Shown here piece after piece: positions 18,915 through 30,420 of a stretch of 64,000 bases of DNA. The DNA comes from Alloascoidea africana (Eukaryota > Ascomycota > Alloascoideomycetes > Alloascoideales > Alloascoideaceae). The notes under the pieces were generated by a model. It was not told where the DNA came from and ran no database searches. It saw nothing but the letters and a program-made list of their open reading frames with translations. Positions within the stretch are counted from its first letter, which is position 1. Every line of letters starts with the position of its first letter. A program made the position numbers and the translations under genes. The stretch covers positions 1 to 64,000 of the forward strand of contig JAKTTT010000024.1 in assembly GCA_030581615.1 (NCBI GenBank). The letters run 5' to 3'.

Positions 18915-20890
18915 TGTGGATTTGATGGCGAGAGATCATCTCGGAAGATGATCACCAAACTCCACTAAGCGGACTGGATTAAAAGACAGGGTAACATGCC
19001 GAGGTAGTGGTGTTACCTGATTACCCGGCGCGATTAAGAGGGCACGGCGTAGAAAAGCCCAGAAAAACAAAAAACAGACCCCTTTCCTCTACTCTGGACT
19101 AGAGAAAACTGGTGTGTACCAAGCCAGGAAGTTCGCGCGTCCGCGATATTGATTTTGTGCGGCAAAGTGAATCGCTCACACAAGGGCTGATGCTCTGATT
19201 CCTGAATGCTATAACGGGGTTCGGCGGCTTGCAGTTGGATTCCTAGACAATGGGTAGCAGGACCCTGTAGCTGAGCAGCATTATTTAATTGACATGGGCC
19301 TGTTATGAAAACCGGCATCTCAAAGCTAGAGATTAAAATTTTTGTGGGGGAGAAGGAGCATTCTGTGTTTAAAACTTATCACTACTATGTAGATGCTTTG
19401 GGGTGTGGATGAGAGAGTCAAGAGTTTTCAGGACTCACTTGCCTTTGTTTGTGCCTGTGGCAGCATATTGGAAACAGCGCGGTTCACGGTTAGTTCTGGA
19501 GACTCTGTTGCTAATTGGCCTTTGCTAGAAGTATAAGTAAGATAGATGTTTGTTCGTGTTTGAGTTTGAAGAGGGAAGGAAAGAGATTTGCTTTACGGTG
19601 TGCCTAAATAGTCTTAGATCAGCTCGGGCTAATCTAATTTGTTTCGCGCGCCTCCTTTCTCCTACCCAAGTTTTGCAGTCTCTGCTCAATTGTGTACGGT
19701 CATTGAGCACGCTTGGAGCTCGAGAGCTTACAATGTGGATTTTAGAGACCGCTGGCTATAGAGGTTGTAAATTTGACTGGAAAGAGTGCTGTGTAATGGC
19801 GGAGGGAAACAGCCAACGCTGATCTCATATCTCACATGCTCTGGCAGAGATAGATCAATGTATATTTTTGGTATGTCCATCTGTAGTACCATGGCCACTG
19901 GGACCGGATGAGGTCGAGTCACTCCCTCCGTATCTGATGGCTCTGGACATCTCAGCTGAGAAGATCGCTTGTTCTCTAGATATAATTATGGGGATTTAAT
20001 ACTGTGCTTCTACTTCTCTAATCTCTCATAAATAAAATCTCTACAGATATTTTTATTCAGCTTCTTCTACGCCATTCTCAATGAGCAGTGAACAACAGTC
20101 CCATAGAGCAAGACATGTTTTAATTTGCGTGGTGGATTTAAAAAACTAGGGTCGTTGCGTTTGTGTCACTACACAGAGCCGCCCAGCCAAGCCCGCTTCT
20201 CTCCTCCTGGACCCAAGCCTGAGCCCGAACCCTGGCCGCCATCCCACGCCGCGAGCTCAAAACTTGTCCCCCAAGCGAAAGAGAGATGGGAATTAGCGCC
20301 GAAAAGACAAAAGAACAAAAAGGCAAACTAACACTCGCCGCAGCACGTGACGCTGCGCACGCCGTTTGCAGGAGCGTGCAGCAGGCCATTTTCCACCGCA
20401 GAATTAAAATTAAGGATAGCAATATATAATACCAATTCCTTGCCGACTCTTTCTTGTGTGTCTCCAACCTCTCTCTCCTTCTCGCTTGTCTAGGGGTGAC
20501 TGTCTCTGTCTGTGCTAAGTTTGCGGATCACTGGCCTTAGGGAAGCGAACCGTCGTCAAGAACGTCCTGCATTAGCCTAACTGCAGTGTTCATTTGGGTC
20601 TGTATCCTATTCAATCTTCTCACCACGTACACGGCCTGATTGGCTTATAGATATTGGGTTTGGTCTCTGTGTTTCATATTTCTCCTTCTAAAGCGACCAG
20701 AAAGGCCTTTTGATTCTGAGAGGGCTTCCAGTTCTCTGTGCAAGAGTCCATATCAGACGCCCTTTTGAGACATACCGCGTTGGTCAGATTGCCCTTTATC
20801 AAAAAGTCCAAAACAACCCCAGAGAAAGAAGGGATAGAATCATCTACGTACTAAAAACGACAAGTGACCCAAGAAAAGATCAAGTCTCGT
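18915..20890. other. Long divergent upstream region, CCDC124-type gene / FLO8
   Basis: Nearly 2 kb without a supported gene. It includes a GC-rich patch at about 20178-20270 and a Cbf1-type site at 20344-20351. Long upstream regions are typical of FLO8 and its targets. One exact TGTTTCA (20670-20676) lies about 215 bp before the FLO8 start. Confidence 0.5.
20344..20351 (-). promoter_or_regulatory. E-box CACGTGAC (Cbf1-type site)
   Basis: CACGTGAC is the reverse complement of GTCACGTG, the Cbf1 consensus. It sits in an imperfect palindrome (GCAGCACGTGACGCTGC) about 540 bp upstream of FLO8. Confidence 0.4.
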
Positions 20891-23852
20891 ATGTCCACCT
20901 ACTTGGGAAGGATGAACCGAAATTTGCAATCAAATCAACAGATGCACTTTAATGGCAATGGTCAATTAGATGGAGGAGTAGGGCCTCCTGTTATTACTGA
21001 CAGAATAGTGGTAAATAACAGGGAGCAGTTGAATTACTTTATCCACGACTACTTGCTCAAATCTGAATTCTACAAAACTGCAAGCGCTTTTGTCGAAGAA
21101 AGAGCGCTCTCAAAGTTCAATCCGTCAGGATCGGCTAATGGGGCTAATGGCTCCATGTCCTCAGGACCGAACAGTGGCACCGGCAACAATGCTATCACCG
21201 GAGGAGCAAATAGTGTCTGGTCCCGAAAAGTCCCAAATTCACATTTAGACGTCAATACCAATTCCAAATTCAATTCCAATTCTCTGAGGGTAAGCTTTTT
21301 ATTTTTGGTCCTTCGAGATATAGGGTTTCAAGGATAGCTCCCTGAAAAGCTATTAAAAAGCGCATGGCAGACTACATTTACCACCTAGATTGGGCTAACA
21401 GATGTGCGATTTGTCGCTTTCATTTCAAACAAGCAGAGTAGAGATCCATCACAGTCGATGCGCGGTCTTCAGGCAAATCCTCGACAAGGTATGTGTGATA
21501 ACTGTGCAGTACAATTCATCTCCTTCGCACTAGCCCATCTAACCTCTCCAACTTTATTTTTTAGACCCAAATGCAATTTACTCGTCAAAGCAAGGCTTTT
21601 TGTACGAGTGGTGGCTAATATTCTGGGACTTGTTTGAGGCCAAAAAATCAAACATCAATGGAAACCCTTTTCTCCAGCAGTGCGATTGGCTCCAGCGAAA
21701 CAAGAAAGAGGTTTTTCAACAAAATGCATCGCAAACTGCTGGTTTCCCACCACCACCACCACCACCTCCTCCTCCTCCACAGCAACGACGGCAGTCAGTG
21801 GAGCGCCAGCGGGATCAGAACCCTCAGCAGCCAAACCTGGCACGAGACAGCGTTTGCAGAGGACAAGCGCCCATGCAATCGTTTTCAAGCAGAAGCGTAA
21901 ACTTTTCTATAACACCAGGTTGCGAAAATGGTAATAATGCTAATCAGAGGTATGTATCGGTAAATTGTTCGATCGCATGCCAAATGATCATAACATTTTT
22001 TTTTCTTGGTAGCAAAATCAATATGACACAAAGTATGGGATCTATTCAGACTTCAACCCAGCGCCAGCAGCCAAGTCGTGTTGATCAACAGATGAATGCC
22101 AGAAAAGGAGAGAATGGACAAATGCGGATGGGCACTCAAATACGTCATGATGGTTTCCAAAATCAACAAACCCTGGGCTCATCACCAAATGTGAAAAGAC
22201 AGAGAATATATAAAGGCGACTCTCCTGCTGGTACGAATCATCAAACTAAAGGACCAGATAATGCTAGACGTGGTTCTCCTCGCAAAGCTTCAGGACCTAG
22301 AGGACGGCCTCCACATCAGCTTCAACATCAACAGATGCATCTGGCAAACCATAATAGTGTACCCAAGCGTTCTCCGTCTTTTACATCTAACCTCCAATCG
22401 AGGACATCGTCAGAAATGGGCCCAAACTATTTAAATAATCCCAGTGTAAAGCATGAAGAAGATGTTAAACAAGAACTTTCTAGTCAGTGGAGCATGCCTA
22501 CTCCCAATGGTACTCCAAACATGGGTACCATGAAGAAAGAACAACTTGTGAAGAAGGAGGAGCAGCCGATATCACAGCAATCTTACGAAGTATCGAGTGG
22601 ACACCATCAAGTGGTCTCAGAGGCCGCTGATAGACTGCACCCTGACCCCAACTTCTCATTATTGCGAGATTATCAAATGAATCTCATGCGTTTGGAAATC
22701 GAAAGTAAGCAAAAGACCAATTTGTGTCAATCCCCGTATATCTTGCCTAGTTCCACGGATAATGGGGTGAAGCCAGGTCCTGGCTCTGGGAACATTTCGA
22801 GGAATAATAATAACCTTAATAACAGGAGAGGCTCCGTTTCAGTTCCTGAAAGATCAAGACCTGCTAATACCAGGGGTCAAGCATCAAGAATGCCTTCTGG
22901 TATCTCTGGTCAGAGGAATGGATCATACTCTAACCTGGCTGAACCCCCAATGAGAACGACAGCTGCTCCTAGAAATTCAGAGCTTCAACAGCAACGACAC
23001 CAAATGTTACAAGGGAACAGTATAAATGACCGAATGCCAATGCCAATGCCAATGCCAATGCCACCTCCGTCCCAATCACAAAACCTGGGAATGGCTATGA
23101 GAGCAAATCAAGCACAAGCTCCTGTGCCTGCTTCTGCTCCTACTCCCAGAAATTACCCCACAAAGGGAAGACCTAGGAAAGCTTATCAAACAGGCACTAG
23201 CAGTAATACGGTGGACCGAAAGCGTAAGGGAAGCACTTTTGAATATCCCACTGGAAACCACCAGCCCAGTAGCGAAGTGATGGGCAGAAATAGTACCAAT
23301 TCTGGACCGCCAACCCCAACCACACCGATCACGCCTCATCCACCAGTTCGTTTGGGATATAAGGGTTTCAATCCAGGTATGGCGCCAGGGTCCCAAGGAA
23401 TAGGGGGTCAAGCTGTTATTGAAGAAGCAGCTAAGAACCCAGATGGCGAAGATGGCACTTACAAGCACAGATCACTACAGAGACAAGAGCAGAAAGGTCT
23501 AGTTAAAGATGATATGATGTCATTTGTGCCTAATCAAGCCGTTATTCCAAGTGTATCTGCTTCAGGAGCTTTCGATATGAATATGATAGAGATGGGAAAC
23601 TTTAACATTGGCGATGATTTTCCAATAAATAATGGAATGTCTAATGGCGGTGCCATTGGCAATGGACCGTCATTTTCTGGTGGCCAGCGTCCTAATCAAG
23701 ATGTGAGAGGTGGAGTAGAAATGAATGGAATATTGGAGTTTCCCAACATTTGGGATCCTAATGGTGATGCTATGGGTAACTGCATTGGAAATGGAGACTA
23801 TGGCTTTATTGGAATGCAAGGTGTAGATACAAGAGGTGGTAATAATTACTAA
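20891..23852 (+). CDS. FLO8: Flo8-type LisH transcription factor, four exons
   Basis: Proposed join 20891..21289, 21437..21488, 21565..21949, 22013..23852 (891 residues). Flo8 is the PKA-controlled regulator of flocculation, invasive growth and hyphae. The LisH motif lies at about residues 44-74 (QLNYFIHDYLLKSEFYKTAS). Splicing exons 2 and 3 recreates the conserved block DPNAIYSSKQGFLYEWWLIF followed by WDLFEAK, the Flo8 signature, which strongly supports intron 2 (GTATGT..TTTTTTAG, 76 bp). Intron 1 (GTAAGC..GCTAAC..AAGCAG, 147 bp) could end 3 bp earlier. Intron 3 (GTATGT..CATAAC..GGTAG, 63 bp) is a multiple of three with no stop, so it would be readable if retained. The long C-terminus is disordered, rich in Asn, Gln, Ser, Pro, with PPPPPPPPPP and MPMPMPMP repeats. 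The start is ATG 20891; ATG 20909 is an alternative. Convergent with the BRE4-type gene. Confidence 0.9.
23034..23062. repeat. AATGCC hexanucleotide repeat in FLO8
   Basis: Tandem CCAATG units encode Met-Pro repeats in the disordered C-terminal region of Flo8. Confidence 0.8.
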
Positions 23853-24485
23853 CAAAATTTTGTACAATACTTTTTTTTTTGCGTGTGTGTATTTGTTTTG
23901 TTGATGGTTTGTTTTTCTCCTGTGTTTTAGTTATATTTTTTCGATTCGTACATATTTAGTCAAGTTATCTATTATTGTTTATGGGGTTATGATGAAGCTG
24001 AGGCCTTGTCAATAAATAGTCAAACCTGAAAATGCTATTGCCTTTAAGGAACCTCTCTATTCGAAAGTTTCCAAAATGAGACTGATCTCTGCAATTACCA
24101 CAGCCATTGAAATGTAGATTTGGTATAAATTTGGGCACAATTATTTTCATTTCTGTTTGCTCTCTCTAAATTTTATCTGACACCAAAGCTTTACCTGAAT
24201 TCTTGTCAATTTCAAGTCCGATCTTCATCTCTGTAAGCTTAGATAGCTTGCTTGCTGTTTCTGGTTCTATTCTCAGTGATGAAACAGAGCTAGAACAATG
24301 TTAAACCTCATTGTTCAATTTGTTTTTATTAAACTAGAATAATAAATGCTACCTTAATGCATTGGTACTTTGAAAAAGCAGAAAAAAAATAACCGAAATC
24401 TTGAAAAAAAAGCAGTAGATTATCCTTGTTCCTGAAAGCAGTCAAGACAAAAAACCCTACAATAAAAATAAAAATCAAAAAAAAA
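23853..24485. other. Convergent intergenic region, FLO8 / BRE4-type gene
   Basis: About 630 bp, AT-rich, with the 3' ends of both genes. On the minus strand a frame from about 24290 to 24165 is open and reads like coding sequence (RIEPETASKLSKLTEMK), preceded by TTTAAC..CTAG that looks like a branch point and acceptor. No matching upstream exon was found, so it is not called. Confidence 0.4.
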
Positions 24486-27400
24486 TCAATATTTATTTTC
24501 CCACCAATGTACGTTCTTTGATGTTTTTCTTTTAGTTTCTGATATTGCCCTTTTAACAACTGGATATTCGTCTTGAGCACGGGATAAATGACGTGAATAT
24601 ACCCTTTGTAAGGGGAGAGGAAGCCTTTCTTGGCTGTTACCAGAACCAAATGATTCCGAATCCGTCGAGGAAGACTCTTCGTCAGCCTCGTCAATTCTAT
24701 CATTGGCGTTAAACTTGAACCAAATGCGCCCCTCTTTCCCTCCTGACTGCCTCTGTTGATCTATTGTTGGCATGGGTCTTAACATAAAATCATTGTCGCC
24801 AGCCTGCGCGGCAGAGAGATATCCCAAGGATAAAACAGATTTCTCCTTTTTATCCTTCTTCCTTGAGGTTGTTGTTGAGAGCCGGGCAAGATCCACATAG
24901 TCACTTTCGTCTTCTTCTAAAGATCGATCATATGCTAAAATCTCAGCATCATCATCATCGTCCGGATCGTTATCGTCTCTCTTATTTTTACTTTCAGTAA
25001 TAAAGCTGTTGAACCCTCTTGTTGCTTTTGCAGCCCAGTCTTCATACAATGGCCGACTTAAAAACCCATATTTGAATTCATTGACACCCACTAACAACTT
25101 GACCAAGTCAAGTAGCTCTTCCACATACTCAATAATTTCCTCCACGGCAGCACTAGTAGCGCTCCAGGCCATAAAGCTCCGTCGAAGAACTTGCTTTGCC
25201 TTTGGCTTGCGGTTTAAATTTTTGGTAATAACCTCCAAAAATATACTCTTGTCATTCGGTAACGTGTGGGATTGCCAAACTTGTTGCGCGACAACTTCTC
25301 GGACTCTGTTTATTAAACGCCTATGTGCGATTCGAGCGCTCGGTAAGTTTTGAGGCAAAGGATTTTTTTCTTGAAGTCCCAGTTGAATCGCTCTCATAAC
25401 AATGCTCAAAGTTGATATGTACTGGTGTCTATACTTGTACACAAGAGGCTTTTTTTTTAAATGTAAAAAGTTAGTCAGTGAGAACATTGGCTTAGTCTGT
25501 CAAAAAACTTACATTTAATTCTTCAATCACAGCAGATCCATAGTGTAGTCGGATATGTGCCATGTTGTCAATTCGTTCTTTGATCTGTCTTAGTACGTAA
25601 AGAACGTCCTTATAGATTTTTAACTCTTCCTTTAAACTGGATTTCAGACGAGGCTCCCTTTTTGTCATGTTCCCTTATATTCCGTTAGTTCAAGGAAGAC
25701 TTTAGCCATAGCAAAATAGAAAAAATTCAACACTCACTGTAAAACTCCGCTCTTCCTAAATTCATAGAAACTTCTTTTGAAGCTTCTGAAAATGCCTTGT
25801 ATTTTTCATCATCAAAAATGTCAAACTTTCCTTCTTCGACTCCAGCAGCCAAGATCACCTGCATTTTCCCACAACCAGCAGCAGCGTTTGCAATATGTTT
25901 AACCATTTCATCTCTTGATTTTACCGGGAAAACGAAAAGCTGAACTGCTGTTGCAACTATTCCACCAACCAACATTGCAAGAAGTCGTTTTGAATAGTTC
26001 TCAAGTATCGTTGTTGGTTTCGAGCTTTTGATTTCGGTACTCAACAAGACGATGTATCCGCTGATAATTCCTAGAACCGAAGCCTTGGCATAAGGTGTGG
26101 CCACAAAACAGTAGAATCCGGGGTAAGCACCAATAGCTGTGAGCACTGTTTCAAGGTAAACTCCACCAGCACTGGTGCCTGCTACATAGCACAGATAGGC
26201 CCAAGAGGACCCAAGAACAAGTCCAACTGCTCTAAGAAACAAACTCCAAAGAGTATCTCCCAGGGATGGTTCAAGAACAAGAATACACACAAAGCCTATC
26301 CATGCTCCTCGTAGATTCACATACCAATTTCTTAGTTCTGGAACAAACATAGGAAAAGAAACCACCATTAATGCGAATGCTACCTGAAATCCAAATTTAA
26401 ATCGGTCTGGCTGTTTTTTGGGAAGGTCTTGAATGGATATCATGAGCTTTCGTACTGAAAGCAAAAAGCTGTCAATTCCATGTATTATTGCTGAACCTTT
26501 TCTCTGATCTTGATGGTTTGCGTCACTACTGTTTGACACTGGAGGTGGAAGTTCGACTGAGCTTTTTTCACTTTTCCTTTCAGGTTCGTAATGTGGAGGA
26601 CCATGATGAATCATGGAAACTTGATCATCGGTTAATCTGCCACCTCCTCTAAGGCTCATTGTTTCTGAAGCTCTCAAAAGGGTGTGATTATTCCCAAACC
26701 CAATCCATTCTTTTATTTGCTGACGATTTGTTAAAAAGGAAAACCACAATTTTCGCCCAAACCATCCGCGTTGTTCTCTCCTTTTTCGGGTTTCTACAAT
26801 CTGTTGTACTTCTTTAAGCATATCACAAGTGTTGTTAGCATGCTCGCGGAAGCTCATGAGAAAAGATGAAATTAAAAAGAATTCATCTCTGGGAAGAAAC
26901 TCTTCCAAAGTGCCGGTTCCGGTTGACATAAGGACATCCCGACAAGTAATATCAAACTTTGAAATAGCGCTAATCATCTCATCAATGTAGCTACTTAGGT
27001 CGGTAACTTTTATATTTTTCTCAAATTCTGTCTCGTCGTATTGAATCAATGGTAGTGTGTTATTACTAGCGCTTGCGTGCACATCATAAGAAAAAATGAT
27101 AGCTTTCTTAATTATGTAAAGACTTTTGGAAATTGATTTGTGAAGTTGATGCACCGGAGATCTGACGGTATCAAGAAATTCAAGTAAAAGTTCTTTATCA
27201 GCAAAAGAAATTTCTTTTAGAGGTTTTGAAATTGACGGATAGCCCTTGTCGTCTTCTTCAGGGGCTGTGGATCCTCTTACCTTGCTTTTCCTCCTTCGGA
27301 TTTGGGACTCTCCTAAAAGCGCAAACTCTAGCTGACAAGCATTGACTAAACCATTAAGTGCCGTTGAAGCAACAGATAGTTGTTTTATAATTGGCTTCAG

Positions 27401-28384
27401 TTCAGCAGGGGACAGGAAAGAGTATGAAATTTCAAACAGGCACTGATCCAAAACCAGCTGGCAAGCTCCGAGTTTTGATCTGACTTTGTCCTTGCGGGCT
27501 GAAACGTTTGCTAAAGAAGGTATTGGCTGACTGTAAAAAACATCAATGTTTTCTGTTGATTGTGGTTCAGATTGGAACGGGTCGGACTCACCACTGATCC
27601 GCTCTGGTGCCTTACTGTTCCTGCAGCTCTCCAATGAGACTTTATCCACGGTTGACTCTCTCCTGAACGTAAAGCCTTTTTTAAATGCTGGTTTATGAAT
27701 GGAAATAAAAAACTGTGTTGCAACATCAGTAGCTGAATGGATTTCATTTAAAGCCGCTATTGTTGATGCTCCTAGAAAAGAAGAGCCAAACTCAGGAAAC
27801 AGAGTAATGTTGATGAACAAAGCTATTGCCATTCCCAAAAAGAAGGGGACGGTAAAACCTTTAACAATTGTTGCTGCAGACACATTTAGATCGGACAAAA
27901 ATGCAAAGTGATGTATCATGAATATTGGGAATAAAAAATTGAACAGCTTTGCTGAAATTGCTCGGACGTAACCATGGATGAAAAGCATAACCACTTCAAA
28001 AACCACCAACAGACCAAGAGCCTTTTCGTACCGGTCATAATGATGTTCTAGAAGATAAGAGTCTGGATAGGAGCTTGCGTCTCCTAAAATTTTCTGAGCT
28101 AGGAATCTACCCAGTAAAGCATAGGCATTTCCTAGAGTGATTCCTGCAATATAAAACCAAGTAGCTTCCACCTGAGCTCCAAAGCGTCTTCCTGGATGGA
28201 TTACAACCGCTACTAGAGACAGCATGGAGGGATAGAACCCAAGAACTTCCACAATCTTTGTAATTCGGCAAAACACATAGCATATTGTACCATGAAGGAC
28301 ACACTTCAACACTCTCCGGTTCACAATTCGGTCCGACACCCAGCCTTTGGCTCGTTTTGCGAGCCGTGACAGTATCGACGGCAT
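24486..28384 (-). CDS. BRE4: BRE4-type multi-pass membrane protein (FUSC/aromatic-acid-exporter-like), three exons
   Basis: Join on the minus strand: 28384..25738, 25673..25513, 25448..24486 (1256 residues). Donors are GTGAGT and GTAAGT, branches GAACTAAC and TGACTAAC. Two halves resemble fungal aromatic-acid-exporter/FUSC-like families: an N-terminal hydrophobic bundle (FYPSMLSLVAVVIHPGRRFG onward, to about residue 200) and a second bundle starting LKFGFQVAFALMV-like at about 660 (RFKFGFQVAFALMVVSFP, then RGAWIGFVCILVLEPSLGDT). The tail carries the block NPLPQNLPSARIAHRR, typical of the C-terminal domain of this family, and an acidic Asp run. S. cerevisiae Bre4 affects brefeldin A sensitivity and vacuole shape; the transported substrate is unknown. 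Splicing joins the two parts that otherwise look like separate genes and restores a Lys/Arg-rich linker (TKREPRLKSS). Divergent from POL2. Confidence 0.83.
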
Positions 28385-30339
28385 TATTTTTTCTCTTTGA
28401 ATACGCTTAATTGGACGAGCAGTAACATGCCCCTACCAGCGAGGCTTATATATGTACACCGTAGGGGTCTCCGAAACATAGCAAAAGCACGAGAAGCGTG
28501 ATAAAAGGAACTAAGACATTGGCAGCAATCAGGGTAATCGCGATGCTCACACGGCTGGTCGCTTGGCGTGCAGCGGCCGCTTTGCTTTTTCCAGTGGCGA
28601 TGAGATAGAACCCAACCTAATTCGGACCGCAAATTGTTCCGAGGAATCCCATTTCTCCAGGCCCTCCGTGCCGGTTACCGACAGTCCAGGAGAATGACAA
28701 GCGAGCCGGCCGTCTTCATGTCGGAGCAAACTGGACCCAACTCTTTTTGCACTACAGCTGGGCAAAACTAGATTGTGTGCTAATGCTAGTCTGTGTGCAC
28801 GAAGTGACAGGAATAGCTCCTGTGCAATTGATGATTCACACAGAGAAGTTTGGCCTGACTTGAACCCGAAAGTATGACTTCTGGTTTCTACAGTTGCATG
28901 GCATGGAAGTCATGAGAAAATAGACCCTCACCAGATTAAAATAATTGTTCATCCGGCCCTGAGGAACGCCAATGAAACCAACAAGAAAGGGTGGGCTTCG
29001 TTCGAGAAAAAAGCGTTAACGTTTGTTCTTTTTTTTTTTCTTTTTCCTCTTCTTTGCCGCCTGGGCCAGAAAAGAATGCAATAAAAAGAATGTGTAGTTT
29101 TGGAGAGATAAGATAACCTAGGTTACGAGTTATAGCAATTGCTTTTGCGGCTGGCTTTGGACGAGCTGAACTTGCAAAATTGACGTGATGAGGCTTCGTA
29201 AAAAGTTCTTTACAGGCATAATTGCTCAGTCGCCCACCTTTCTGTTGTTGACGGTTTTTTTGATCCCTGGACCTCTTTAAAGGCGTCCCTGTGAATGGTG
29301 GAATTCAGCCCCTGGAATAGGAAATTCTGTCTTTCTGTGGATGCACATGAGTTTTTATCTGAGTTTCTACAGGCTTCTATTAATTAATTATATGAACGGT
29401 TATGTTCTTTATTTAGCAAATTGACTGTTTGAACCCAAGGGTTCACAGCACTTCCGGCTCAAGATCTCAAAGAAGCCTATTGATCGTGGCTGAGTTCTGG
29501 AGTCCCCAATGTAAGACTTGTTGTTGTTTCTGAATCCATTAAGGTTCCACCTTTCCCAACCGCAGGAACTGAGAGTTGTTTCTCACCAATGACGAGCAAT
29601 GAATATTCTTACGCAAATCAACAACACCATGGACGCCAAGCGTTAGCCCAAGCCTTGTGGAAAAATCAAAGACATTCTCATTTATGAACTCTTGGAATAT
29701 CAGCACGTGGCGCCTCCCAATTGCTCTCTCCTTTCCAGGTCGTTTCACTATAGCTGGTGAGGATTTCATTGTCTTGCTGAGCCATTAGCTACGAAGGGCG
29801 AAGGATTCAAATTGCAGATACACAATTGCACCAGAATTTATGATCTTTGAAGGGGTTCTAAAGGACCTTGAATCTCATTTATTTAGACCCACTTTATAGA
29901 TAACATGTGTCGCATGTTCTTTGTTGCTACTCGTTTTTGGTCTTCTGCCACTTGGCATACTAGATTTGTTAAGTTATGTACGGGTTCTTAAGCAGTTACT
30001 GGTTCGTAGCAGCCATATAACAGGTTAATCCATCTTCCCTTTGTAAATAGAATCGGACATAATTTTTGACCGTTGAAAAACATTTGATCTGACGATTTGG
30101 CTAGATAAAAACAAAGCCCATATGTTGGTAGACTTGTATATTTTTCTAATGATAAACATAGCAGGAGCTCAAAATCTTCTCCATGATGTCACTATCCGCT
30201 TTGGTTTGTACAAACTAGGACCCTGGCAAGCTTATTCAATCACACTTAACTATAGGATATCCAATGGAGCCCTGGAAATTTCAAACGCTTACAACATAGG
30301 TCACATGACACAGATCTTTACTGCTTTGGGATTTTTGGA
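28385..30339. other. Divergent intergenic region, BRE4-type gene / POL2
   Basis: About 2 kb with no supported gene. Some moderately GC-rich sequence lies next to BRE4 (28520-28740); the rest is AT-rich. A CACGTG core occurs near 29704. Short frames on both strands lack conserved motifs. Confidence 0.5.
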
Positions 30340-30354
30340 ACGCGTCTTTTCGCG
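30340..30354 (+). promoter_or_regulatory. MCB (ACGCGT) plus SCB-like (TTTCGCG) cell-cycle element
   Basis: ACGCGT at 30340-30345 is the exact MluI cell-cycle box bound by MBF. TTTCGCG at 30348-30354 is the reverse complement of the SCB core CGCGAAA. Both lie about 70-80 bp before the POL2 start, as expected for G1/S induction of DNA replication genes. Confidence 0.65.
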
Positions 30355-30420
30355 TTTCTTTCTTCAACCCTCTCTCACACAACTGTCAATTAATCATTTA
30401 CCTGGCGACCTCCCTTCATA

